Of a stretch of 64,000 nt of DNA, positions 47,640 to 59,062 are shown one piece after another. The number at the start of each line of letters is the position of its first letter. Positions within the stretch are counted from its first letter, which is position 1. Origin of the DNA: Nageia nagi (lineage: Eukaryota; Pinophyta); NCBI GenBank assembly GCA_050084985.1, contig JBITNC010000001.1, forward strand, positions 143,034,001 through 143,098,000. The letters run 5' to 3'. Position numbers and translations under genes: made by a program. The notes under the pieces are model-generated. The model was not told the origin of the DNA. It made no database searches and saw only the letters and a program-made list of their open reading frames with translations.

Positions 47640-48780
47640 TATTGTAAATTTCTTCATAGATGAAGCAGTGGCTTATACTTTTGGTACTCAAAAAATTCCT
47701 AATTGTTTCAAAGAATCAGATGTCATTCAACTCAAAAACAATGTCATACCAAAAGGATTGCAATCTTTTGAAAGATTATTTGATTTAGAATATGTCCTAA
47801 AGGCTAAGTCCTCGATCATCCTCAAGGAGAATTATGTTGAGCTAGAGATAGAACTTGAGAATTCTATTAAAATTGGTTCATAGTGTTCTAATAAAGAAAA
47901 AGCTACTATATCTTATATTTATCATGAGTTTTTCCAAGTAATTGCTTGGACTTATGATGATCTTAATACATATGACAAAGATGTTATCCAACAAATGATT
48001 GAGCTTGAACCAGAAGTCAAACCATATAGGAAAAAATAGAGACCAATCAACCCAAATATAAAAGAAGTAATGAAATAAGAGTTAATCAAGCTTCTTGATT
48101 CAAAAATTATTTATCCTATCAAGCATTCTTCTTGGGTTGCAAATCTAGTTCCTATTAGAAAGAAAAGTGGAGAAATCAGACTCTATGTTGATTTCAAAAA
48201 TTTGAATAAAGTGTCCCTCAAAGATAATTATCCTCTCCTACCAATGGAGCAGATCTTACATATAGTAGTCAGATCTTGCTAGTTTTCAATGATTGCTAGG
48301 TACTTAGGATTTAACTAGATATGGATGAATGATGAAGATCAGTTCAAAATAGCATTTACAATTAAATGGGGGACATTTTCTTTTCAAAAGATACCATTTG
48401 GTATTTCTAATGCAGAAGTGACTTTTCAAAGAGCCATGGACCATGCATTTGATGAGCTAATAAATAAGATTATACTAATTTATCTAGATGATATCACTAT
48501 CTTCTCTAGAAGTAGAAGTGATCACTTGGAACATCTAAGATTAGTCTTTGAAAGACGCATAAAATTTGGCATTTTAATCAACTCAAAAAAATCATTTTTT
48601 ATGATCAACCAAGAAAAGTTACTTGCTTACATTGTCTCAAAAGAGGGACTAACAATTGATCCAGATAGAGTAAAAGTAATAGAAGCATTTCCACTCCCCT
48701 CTAACAAGAAGGCATTATAGTCATTCCTTGGTCATATCAATTTTGTTAGAAAATTTATTAATAATTTTTTATGAGTTGTA
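47640..48780 (+). pseudogene. gypsy reverse transcriptase
   Basis: A single indel-free frame from 47668 with nonsense codons at 47881 (TAG), 48037 (TAG), 48076 (TAA), 48280 (TAG), 48316 (TAG) and 48718 (TAG). Motifs in order: IELEPEVKPYRKK, WVANLVPIRKKSGEIRLYVD, FQKIPFGISNAEVTFQRAMD, the catalytic YLDD at 48481-48492, then SKEGLTIDPDRVKVIEAFP and SFLGHINFVRKFI. Both YLDD aspartates remain. Two of the TAG codons sit where family members have Gln (NQI, LQSFLG). Confidence 0.9.
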
Positions 48781-49480
48781 TAAAGTTGTATCTCTAATCA
48801 CTTCAATGCTAAAGAAAGATGCTTATATTTTCCTAGTCATATGAAGCAAAAGTAGCCTTTAGAGAAATAAAAAAGGCTATAATAGAAGCTTCTATGCTTA
48901 AAAATCTTGATATATCAAAAGATTTCATCATGTATGCACATGGAATAGATAGGAGTATTGCTCTAATTCTTACACAAAAGTATGATAATAATGAAGAACA
49001 TTTGATTGCCTTTCATAGTCAAACATTGCATCAACACTAGCAAACATACTCATTTATTGAAAAGCAAGTGTTTTCCATTATGAAGGGACTTAAAAAGTTC
49101 AAACATTATGTCTTTCATAATAGAATCCTTGTATATACTATTCATCTAGATGTAAGAAATTACATTATACAAGGAGATCTAGGTGAAGGAAAAGCTAGTT
49201 GAACCACTAAAACAATGAAATATGACATAAAAATTAAGCCAACCAAGCTAATTAGAGCTAGGTATCTTTATGAAAATATAGTTGAAGCTTCATATATGAT
49301 TTCTCTTGTGGAGGATGAGCAGCAACTTAATCATAAAAGTGATTATATTAAGCAAATCATGGTTGATTTCCAAGTTGGTAAGTGCCCTAAAGCTTTGGAT
49401 AGATTCCAAAGAAGGAGATTCAAGTTGCATGCCCTCAAACTTATCATAATAGATGACCATTTGTATAGAAAAAATGTTGA
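48780..49480 (+). pseudogene. gypsy RNase H domain (RT-linked) and linker
   Basis: Downstream of RT: NLDISKDFIMYAHGIDRSIA then LTQKYDNNEEHLIAFHSQTL, a QTYSFIEKQVFSIMKGLKKF helix, and YDIKIKPTKLIRARYL at 49218 on. This is the standard Ty3 RNase H with the EIKPxKLIKG tail. The catalytic Asp normally seen in the DAS-type motif (D in YAHGID region) is changed. Linker 49215-49484 is open. Confidence 0.8.
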
Positions 49481-50610
49481 TTAAACCCTTCTTAGATGTG
49501 TGACTCAAGATGAATCCCCTAGAATATTGCATGAATTTCATTACAAATTCTTTGGTGGGCATTATAGTGGACCAACTACAATAGCAAAGGTGTTACAAGC
49601 TTGATATTATTAGCACACTATATTTCAAGATTCATTCAAGATTTCCCAAGAATGTGATAAGTGAAATAGATTTATGGGAAGGAGAAGACAAGTTGCAATG
49701 CCTTTCAAACCTATGGTAATCGAAGAGCACTTTCAACAATGGGGTATGGACTTCATTGGTTTTATAAATCCAAATTATTTGATAGGCCATAAATTTATTT
49801 TGACAACAACAGATTACTTCACTAGATGGTTAGAGGCTATGCCATGCAAAAATACAGATCAAGAAGTAGTGATAGAAATGATTAAAAAGATAATCACCCA
49901 CTTTGGAATCCCACATACTATAGTGTTAGATAATGGTCCAACATTTACTGGAGGTAATTTGTCAAGCTTTGTAGCTTAGTATGGAGTGTACTGGTTATTC
50001 CCTTCAAACTATTACCCATAAGGTAATAGGCTACCTAAATCAACTAACAAAAATCTACCCCAGATCATTAAGAGAACAATTGAAGAAAATCCTAGATAGT
50101 GGCATATACAATTGGACTATGCATTATGGGCTAATAGAATTAATATAAAATCAGCAATAAAGACATCCCCATATGCATTGGTATATGGTAAAATACCTAT
50201 GTTGCCAGTATGCACAGAGTTACTAGCTTGAAAAATCTTGCAAGAAATGGAATACCATGACTTTGAGCCACTGCAATCCAAATATAGTTAGCTCCTAAAA
50301 TTGGAGGAAGATCAAAACAAAGCATATGAGTCATTTTTAGCATCACTAGCACATTGTCAATAAGTGGTTTCATAAGAAAATGTCTTCCCAAGTGAAGTTT
50401 GAATCAAGTGATATTATCTTCAAATGGGATGAGAAAAGAGAAAAGCTTGAAAGACCCCAAAAATTTAACTCTCTTTGGTGTAGGCCTTACATCATTACCC
50501 AAGCTATGCAAAATAATTCATTTAAGTTGCAAGATGTTACCAGGTCTTAGGAGTTATCTATTCCCATCAATAGGATCTATTTAAAACATTACTGGGTGAT
50601 GAGGTAAGCT
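49480..50610 (+). pseudogene. gypsy integrase
   Basis: A zinc-finger region (LHEFHYKFFGGHYSGPTTIA, then ECDK near 49650) leads into the core at 49674-49979: EEHFQQWGMDFIGF with the first catalytic Asp, TTTDYFTRWLEAMP, and VLDNGPTFTGG with the second Asp. The third acidic residue, expected in the AES-NK motif, reads as Lys (PKSTNKNL, near 50030). The C-terminal part (FESSDIIFKWDEKREK to KHYWVMR near 50400-50600) is the usual tail. No chromodomain seen. Confidence 0.85.
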
Positions 50611-51099
50611 TGTATTGCATGCAAAGCATTGTATATTATAAATATTTAAAATATTTTTTAAAAAATGTTTTTGCATATTTTTCAAAAAAATAAGTAGCCA
50701 TTAATGCTCAACTTTAATTTAGTATGATGAAGAGTTAATGTTGACATGCTGCTTAGCTGTCAACTTTAATTCAACTTTATCAAGAGTTAATGTTGGTGTA
50801 CTACTCAGCTATCACTAAATAAAGTAGCATTTAAGGAAAGATTTATTTGGATTTTATGAACCATCACATAAGTATGACAAATTAGGACTAGTGTGCTTTG
50901 AATTTACTAATCTGGCCTATGCTAGCTCAATTTGTACAATTCATGAGTCTCAAGATCATCAAGAAGTAATTGCCATTAATGGAAATCTTTTCAACCTTGG
51001 ATAAATAAAATTCCTCCATACTCTATTGTTCAACACTTAGCTAATTTTGAACACATAAGTTTCTAGAGGATTTAGAGCTTAGAGATTTTAGAGTTGAGT

Positions 51100-54000
51100 T
51101 ATGTTGGGAAAAAGAAAAGTCGAAGGACCTCGCATTGCCTAGATTGCTATTTTTAAATGACAACCAAAGGTTCAAGGAAGGGTGTTAGTATCATGGCAAC
51201 CTCTTAATCATCCTCTATATTTGAAGTAGAACAACTCAACACTGAATTGCTTTCCTTATGGGAAGAATATATCAAGAATGCACCAAGGATAAACTAGACT
51301 GAGATGGGTGTAATTAATCATATGGACACATGGAGAGCTAACCCTAGTCACATTCTTCTATAGCATAAAACACTTGAAGTGAGTGGATAAGGGAAGTCAC
51401 TTGCTCATTCAATGAGAGATGTCATGATTAACTAGGGCTTGGCATATTATGTGCCCTATGAATCCTTCAACTGCCTCTAGATCTTATACTTTTTGGCACA
51501 CGAGCATCACCAAAAAGGTTATAAAATAGGAATGTTCAAAAGCATTGAAGAGGGAGATACATATAAACCTATGTTTGAAGCTATATTGGATTACTCTCTT
51601 GAATCCATCATCCAAGCATTTGTTATTCCAATAGAATCAACTTTCCATGTCAAGAAACAAATTGATTTGAAAAAGGAGAAGCATGATTTTATATTAATCA
51701 AGATGAAATGTTAAGCTAGATTAGTGGAAGATACCAAGATAACAAGAAGGCTAAACTTTTACCGAGCTACCAAATAGCTCTTTTGAAAGAAATAAGGATA
51801 GACAAGTATTGCAAGCATTGGTAATTATTCTAGGAAAGAAGACCAAATTGAAGCAGATGAAGCCATGGTGCATATGGCTTATAACATTTCAGAGGCTCAC
51901 ATCTGCTTTGACTTCCTAGCTATTATAATCAAAGAAATTAAAAGGTGTCTATTTAAAATTGAGAATTCAGACTTCAAACATTCCTCATATATTTAATGGC
52001 TCTCTGTCCATAAAAATATGGACAAACTCATAGAGGTAGAGCTACTACTTAAGCTAATGAGTTTTAGTGCTACACTGATGCTAATTGACCTAATGGTGCT
52101 AATTTTGACTAAGTTGCATGGATCTTATTATGAATTTATGAAATATTTATGTGCAATAGTAGTAAAAATTGACTAGAAAACTCCCCAATAGACTACGTAA
52201 AAGCATAATGAGGGAGCTATAAGGAGAAAATAAAATCAATGATTGGTACTTCCTAAAAAGTTGCATCATAATAATCAAATATGGGTATTTTGAGACACCC
52301 TTATTATTACCTAAATATGTAACCCCCCAATTATATTCAATAAATATGGGAAGATAAATTTGTCCTATAGATAGAAAATATGGTTCTGGGGTAATTTTAA
52401 TTCTATTATAGATATACCAGCTTCTACTGAGAATTTTACTCTTTTAGAGATAGGATGTAAAGATAGTATAGCCCAATTCATTATACAAAATTTTAAGTTG
52501 GACAAGGTGGAAGCTACATGGATGTATGACCCATCAGAAGAGAAGACCCAAATAATAATGTCTAGCAAACAACATCTAGCATTTGTCCATGATAGTAGAC
52601 CTCATTTAGAATATTTTGTAAATAAAACTCAATAGGAAGTAAAAATGTACCCAAATTGGGAATTTATACCCCTAAATAAGGCTTGGATGGCCCTTGATGG
52701 AATAAGAAAGTATAGGAACTAGGAAAATAAGAGATAATATTTTACCCTCAACCTAGAGGTCCTCACCTAATTAGCAAATCTTGGGTGGGGTACTAATAAA
52801 ATTCATTATTTTACAAGATTCAAATTTGAATACACTACAAAAATTTATCATATTAAGAGTGAATTATTTGAAAAATTCAAATATAATAAATATTTGGATG
52901 TTAAGTATAGCAAAGATCCTCTATTGGAGTTGGGATAGCCCCTTCCTCCTCATATTTAGGGAAAACCTATTGTAGGGGTGAGTCCAGTACAAATAAGACA
53001 ACCATCTAGCATGGTTGAAATTCTAAAGAAGGGAGAGAAAGACCCTTTAGACACCACCATCTCTTCCTAGGATCCATCTCCAAAAAAGAAAAGTAAAATA
53101 CAAACTCTTGCTCAAAGATAGCAGATATTGGAGAAGGAATAGAAGCTTGTAAAGAAGCCCCTTTTGACTATACTAAGGTTACAACAACAAATGACTATAC
53201 CTTCACCTTAAAAGGTAATAGAAGAAGTTCCAAAGTTGGTGATAAAATAAATAAAAAAATTTGACACAAAAGAGTTTAGAGAACCTTAGGATACAGACAT
53301 TGGTGTTGTAGAATAAACTTATTGGTGTTGTAGAAGAAAATTAGGCACAAGAACAAGCATAAACCCTAGAAGAGGAACAAAGCCAAATTCAATGAGGTAG
53401 GGGAAGCTTACCTAAATCCAATAGATCAACAACAACTACACCCAGAGGAGGACTCAAAGATGGTGATGATTATGATGAACTTGAGAAAAAGGACTTTGAC
53501 CTAATGGATAAGTTTGAAGAACAAGGTGAGGCCATGGAAGAAGTAGAGCCAGGACTAGAAGTCCAACATTTGACACCCCCCTGGTAATCCCAACCCATTC
53601 AACAAGTTGAGACACCTATTTTAGGTGGAGTTATTATTAACCATTCTTTTATTCCTATAGCCTCATAAGAGGAAATAAAGTCAATTTTCTCTACATAAAT
53701 TGTAGAACCCATTAATTGGATGACTTTTGTTAATAAGTATCTTATGTTACTTGAAAAATAATTAAGAATTTTGAGTAAGGTAACAAATATGGGAGATATT
53801 AAAATTGCATAGATACCTTTCAAAGAAGGGCAACTGGATATTACTACCATGACCATAATAGATGTAAACGTACAGAGTGCACTAATGATTAACCAATCAA
53901 GATTTTTGGTTAATACTTCGATGGTAGCTGAAAAATGTCTTCAAGCAATGGAGACTAAGATATAGAAATTGAATAAGAAAATTAATCAATATAAGAAATA

Positions 54001-54970
54001 ATACTCCCTTAAAGATAAAATAGTAGTTGGGTTATAGAATAAGAATAAAGAATTGATTACAAGACTTGAAAAGCAGAAAGCAAAATTTGATAAGAGCATG
54101 GCAACAACAAAAGTTGAGCTAGATACTGCAAATCAAATGATATAAGATCTCAAATCTTAGGCTATATTCATCGATGCTCGAAAAGTAAAATAGGTTGAGG
54201 CTGAGATACAAACTATCATCGCAATAAATAAAGTTCTATTTGACGATAATGCAAAGTTGTTATTGCTCATGAAGAACTTTAGAAAATCCTTGTGGAGCAA
54301 GTTGACAATAAAATGGTAACATTATCACACTTGCATCTGTTGAAGGAGGAAACTATACAAGCTATCAAGGAGTTCTATGGTCAAAATGCTCTCCATAAGT
54401 TGGCTCTAGATACACCTAGAGTAATACTAGAAAGGATGCAAGCCCATTTAAGCATTTTGATAGAAAAAGAGTTAGCAACGATCTCTTCCAAACCAAAATA
54501 GTTGTATCAGAAGAGGATTTGAGATATTTGTGAACTTCAAACTTTGGTGTTCAACATGGAGATAAATAGACACTAGCTCACAACAAAGCTAAGATTCATT
54601 AACAAATTCTTTAATTCTTTAATTGAGATGAAGGCTCCCAAATTATGGGAAGAGTAGAATGTATAGAGTATGATACCAATTGGATAGCCAATACCATTTA
54701 GTTCTTGGAATAATCTTTTTTTGAGAAACAAATATCAAACCTGCAACAAATAAATGAGTTGGGTTAGGAGGCCATTACAAAATTTTTACATGCTGGATAG
54801 CTAAATAGTGTCCTAATAGGGTTCAAATGTGATACAAAGAAGATTAAGGTATCCCCTATCTTATCACAAGTTGATTATAAATATCTAAGTGATCTAAATA
54901 AAAGGATGTAGTTGTTCCTCCTATTATACCTAATGGCAATAGTTGAGGTCGTAACCAAGTCCACTTCTAG
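51100..54970 (+). pseudogene. extra 3' ORF region of gypsy element
   Basis: About 3.9 kb between integrase and 3' LTR, readable as plus-strand protein with mostly TAG/TAA interruptions. Landmarks: an open stretch at 51493-51714 (AHEHHQKGYKIGMFKSIEEG); an acidic, Pro-rich part near 53000-53580; a Lys/Glu-rich coiled-coil stretch at 53940-54240; and an open stretch at 54292-54501 (EQVDNKMVTLSHLHLLKEET). I recognise no domain. Large gypsy elements of plants often carry extra ORFs, but those known to me usually lie before gag or antisense; this one is sense and 3'. Confidence 0.5.
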
Positions 54971-55043
54971 ACATGCCACTAGAAGCAGCAGTTAAAGGGT
55001 TCTATTCTCCAATAGGTAAAGACCCAAAGAGCAACCAAAATAT

Positions 55044-57019
55044 TGTATTCTTTCATAATTACACTCTAAATCAGGGTAGTTCTATTATTCTTCATTCTTT
55101 ATTATTTTATTCTTTAGTTCCCAAGAGTTATGTATATAAAAGTGCTCGAGAGGGATATTATTCTCTTAGAGTCTTCATGAGTTGTAAATTTTTGTATTCT
55201 TTCATTATTAATCCCTCCTCTTCTCATTTCTTTTCCTTAGAGTGTCAGGAGTCATATTATTTTATTAGTGCCCAAGAATTATGTGAATAAGGATGCTCAG
55301 GAGTTACATCAATAGGAGTTATATCATTCTTTATTCTTTTATTCTTTAGTACCTGAGAGTTAAGAGAACCTAGGAGTTATGTCATACTCTTCAAGTTACC
55401 AGGGAGAATTGTAAAAAATACCAAGAGTCATGTATATAAGACTATCTAAGAATTATATTTATTACCTTAGGATCTCTAAGAATCATTGACACAAGTGTCT
55501 AAGACTTGCACAAATTTAGAGCTAAATTTTTGAAGAACATCAATAGAGCCTAGTGATTTTGATACATGATATCACATTTATTTTTATCAAAATCAGTAGG
55601 TCCTAGAGCAAGTAATGGTAGGTGCAAATTTTTGAAGAATGTCAATAGAGCCCATCAATTCTGAGAGATGATATCATATTTTTTTGGTGAAAATCAATGG
55701 GTTTTGATAGACTCAGAACATCAATAGAGCCCATCGATTATACAAGATGACGACATATTTTTGGTGAAAATCAACGAGTCCTAGTAGAATCAAAACATCA
55801 ATAGATCCCATCAATTCTAAAATATGATGTCATGATTTTTGACTAAAATAAATGGGTCCTAGAGAAGCCAAAATATCAATAAAACCCATTAATTTTGAGA
55901 GCTTACATCATAATTTTTAGCTAAAATCAATGGGTCCTAGAAGAACTAGATCATCGATAGAGCTCGAAAGAAGAACAAAGAACCTGACAAGCAAATGTGA
56001 GAGTAATGCATAAGAAGAAACACCTAATTCCACTTCATCTTAAGTGTTTGACACTTGGGGCCCTATTAATGTGTTGACATCAACTCATTTCCACATAACA
56101 GTGGTAGTTCTTCTTGAACCAAGTTAACATAATGTCTATCAACCACCATTACTATGATTACTGACATCTATAGTAGGGATCATAAAGATTGCAGAGAAGT
56201 AGGTAGTAGCTAACAAAGCATAATACCAAATTGTATCAATCAATGTGCAATCAAATAATTACTCAATCAGCTACAATGATATCTTCAATCAACTATAGGG
56301 ATAAATAAAGAGCAGTCAACAACATGTCAAAAGGATTTAGAAATTTTAAATTCTTAGATAGTCATGTTGTTAGTACTTATTCATTGTGTAATCTAGTACA
56401 GTTGTAGCATTTATGTAAATAGTGCTATTTTAGTTATTTCATTCAATACTAGCAATTATGTATATTAATGAAATCGAACCACCCAAGGAGGGGGGAAAGT
56501 TGTATAAATAGCTAGCTTTTATAAATCAAAAAGGTCAAACATTTTAACAAATTTACCCAAATCTATAAGAGCTATTCACATATGATAATACAAATAGACA
56601 ATGCTTTTCCCTCTTGTAATAAAGTGGCTATTATTGCTTTTGTGAATGTTATGTGTGAAATGTTTTCTTCAAATTATGGCTATGTATTATGATTGGGAGA
56701 CCCTAGGTGCGAGATAGTTTGCTATTCTTAATCTTGGCTATGGATTGTTGCATATGCTACAATACTCTAGTTGTAAATTTTCTATTTTAGTTATTTTTAT
56801 TTATTTGTCTCTTTCCTATAAATCTTTATCTTTTTATTCCTTTCTTGTTACTCTTGACCTTAAATATAGATAGGAATCGACCTATAAATTGAAGATTGAG
56901 TAGAAAATGAACATGAGTGCATCCTCACCACTTTCTACTCTTTCAAGGAACCTACCATTGCAAGTAGTAGAGAACATGACTAGACCAAACCCTTTGAGGT
57001 TATGCTATATTGATCAATA
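55044..57019 (+). repeat. 3' LTR of gypsy element
   Basis: 1,976 bp, uninterrupted, starting TGTATTCTTTCATAATTACA and ending TTGATCAATA, followed by target duplication AGTAG. It includes the 78-bp tandem repeats at 55539-55968. Confidence 0.92.
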
Positions 57020-57077
57020 AGTAGAAAACTCAAGAAACTCAATCTTAGACCTTAGGATAAAAACTAAGTTTTCTACA
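57020..57077 (-). repeat. 5' LTR of copia-B, terminal 58 bp
   Basis: AGTAGAAAACTCAAGAAACTC through TTTTCTACA matches the end of the left copia-B LTR (32676-32733). It proves that the gypsy element landed inside this LTR. Confidence 0.85.
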
Positions 57078-57295
57078 TTATTCTTACCCTATATTAGAGC
57101 TCTCATTGTAGCATATTTTGGAAGAATGCTAGAAAAGATTGCAAAGTTTGGTTGTACACTTTATCATTAGATCTACTTAGAATTATTTAGGACCTTTTTA
57201 AAAAAATGTACTTTATGCATATCTTATGATCATTGCAGTCTATAAAACTATTTCCATATCATGCATCTTCTTAAATAATTTACATGACTTCTCTT
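57078..57295 (-). pseudogene. PPR pseudogene, upstream half
   Basis: Minus strand from about 57295: KLFKKMHDMEIVL, stop, TAMIIRYA (S motif). Then after frame changes FFKKVLNNSK, VQPNFAIFSSILPKYATMRA and LI-stop-GK up to the copia-B border. This is a PLS-class PPR S then L motif; the rest of the L motif is at 32227 and below. Confidence 0.78.
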
Positions 57296-57299
57296 AAGA

Positions 57300-58254
57300 G
57301 GTGCTTTTGAGCCTGAAGTTTTGCCAAAAATTATTCAAATAATTATTAATATTAAATTACTTGAGCTATTAATATATACTTTTATTAAAAATATTGTAAC
57401 CTTACAAGATTAGGATTTTTTCTTCATGTTTAGTGATCATATTCCTTATGCTTGAATAAGGTAGTTGGAAGGGCCATGTTGAATTTTATATTTAATATTA
57501 TTTATGATTAAAATATTTTGGTATTTTTATATTTTAATACTGAAGTTCATGTATTCAATGATAAATAAGAGTTGATCAATTCTAACTATAGTCTTTTCAA
57601 AATATTCAAGAGGTTAGTTATGAAAACTTCAAATTTTTGAATTGTATGGAGTATTTTTAATTTCAAAAATTTCAATTCTACATAGTAATACAAAAAGAAG
57701 AGTGAAATTAGGTTGTCTTTGAGTGGATTATTTAGTTTTAAAATTCCATAAGTTGTATAATGTTACATCTTACCAAACACATTCTTTTAATTTTTCTTCT
57801 TTGCATGATGCTTATTCAATATAATGAATCAAGAAGCATTTCATTAATATAATATTAAGTAACTAAGGTACATATTTCTTGGTATTTATATTAATAATAT
57901 ATGGTACCTATCAATGTATCTATTGTCATGTGCTTTTTTTACACCCATGCCTTTTTTATGCTTTAGATGGTCCAAGGGGTGCACTTGGAGCTTAACATAT
58001 CCCTTTAGGGATCATCTAAGGACATAATTAATATAAATTAGGATTTATTTTACTAGATAAGAGCATTATTAGTTACATTTGTATTCAAAAATTTATTTAA
58101 CCAAGTTAAGAGAATTTGTGGGTCCCTAAGACCAATTTTGAACCCTAATGTGGGACATCACCCTCCTTGGATAGATAGGAATATTTTAGTGATGTTATAA
58201 TTAATTTTTGAGATCCAAAGGCATGATTAGCCATCATCCCAAGGCACAACACAT
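57300..58254. other. AT-rich DNA, no gene
   Basis: No coding or RNA feature recognised. The right-hand end may already belong to the LTR whose inner border is near 59049. Confidence 0.5.
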
Positions 58255-58775
58255 GATTTCATTATACTGCTCCACTAGCATGGATTCCTAGGCAAGATCT
58301 AAGCCACCCAGTGAGACATATAGCTATATATGAGAATGACACATTAGTTGGAGGTAAATTGTGATTATATTTGATGTTTAACACTTCAAGAATTTGTATG
58401 GAGTCATCTCTTGGCTTCTTTTTGATAAAAACCTGCAAGAGAAGGGTTTAGCAAGATACAAATATTATTAGATTTGACTAAGGAAGAAAACCCTTAGTAT
58501 TTGGTTGCATCACTTCTATGAGAATGATTTCATTATGGTGCTCCACTAGCATGGATTCCTAGACAAGATCTAAGCCACCTAGTGAGAAATATAGCTATAT
58601 ATGAGAATCACACATTAGTTGGAGGTAGATTTTGATTATATTTAATGTTTTACACTTCAAGGATTGGTATGGAGTCATCTCTTGGCCTCTTTTTGATAAA
58701 AACTTGCAAGAGAAGGGTTTAGCAAGATAAAAACATTATTAGATCTAACTAAGGAAGAAAACCCTAGTTTTGGAC
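58255..58775. repeat. 271-bp tandem duplication
   Basis: Two direct copies starting GATTTCATTAT at 58255 and 58526, both with GCTCCACTAGCATGGATTCC, ATAGCTATATATGAGAAT and GAGAAGGGTTTAGCAAGATA. They differ by scattered substitutions only. They lie just inside what may be a long 5' LTR ending near 59049. Confidence 0.92.
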
Positions 58776-59050
58776 ATCAACCTTTCAATAGTATATTTAT
58801 CTTGATAGAGTATTAGATATGGGATTACAAGCAAGACATCAAGCCTAATTTCACTCTATTGCATTATATTTTCTCCTCCATATATATATTTGAGGCATTG
58901 ACTATTGGATATTATTTTTATATGTGATGTTGAGCATAATACTATTGTATTTGGCATTTTGAATCATTTTTAGTGTGGAAATTACCCTAGCTAGTTTGTT
59001 GTATTTTTTCTTATTAATTTGGCATAAAAAATAGTAAAGGTTCATCACAA

Positions 59051-59062
59051 TGGTATTAGAGC
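59051..59062 (+). other. primer-binding site of an unclassified LTR element
   Basis: TGGTATTAGAGC directly after a TCATCACA end, identical to the copia-A primer site. It implies an LTR ending near 59049 and a plus-strand element starting here. The LTR start and a partner LTR were not found in the window. Confidence 0.65.

Larger units (their letters stand above)
37367..57019 (+). mobile_element. large Ty3/gypsy LTR retrotransposon
   Basis: A plus-strand element of about 14.5 kb without the nested copia-A. The 5' LTR is 37367-38996 plus 44105-44473; the 3' LTR is 55044-57019. A perfect target duplication AGTAG flanks it (37362-37366, 57020-57024). The interior holds gag, protease, RNase H, RT, RNase H, integrase and about 4 kb of extra 3' sequence. 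Long LTRs, a second RVT_3-type RNase H and an extra ORF recall the Tat/Ogre-like group, but the domain order is unusual. All coding parts contain stops. Confidence 0.9.

Noticed and set aside
54973-55290. 105-codon plus-strand open frame
   Set aside because: It runs from the gypsy interior into the 3' LTR; the LTR part is non-coding sequence shared with the 5' LTR.
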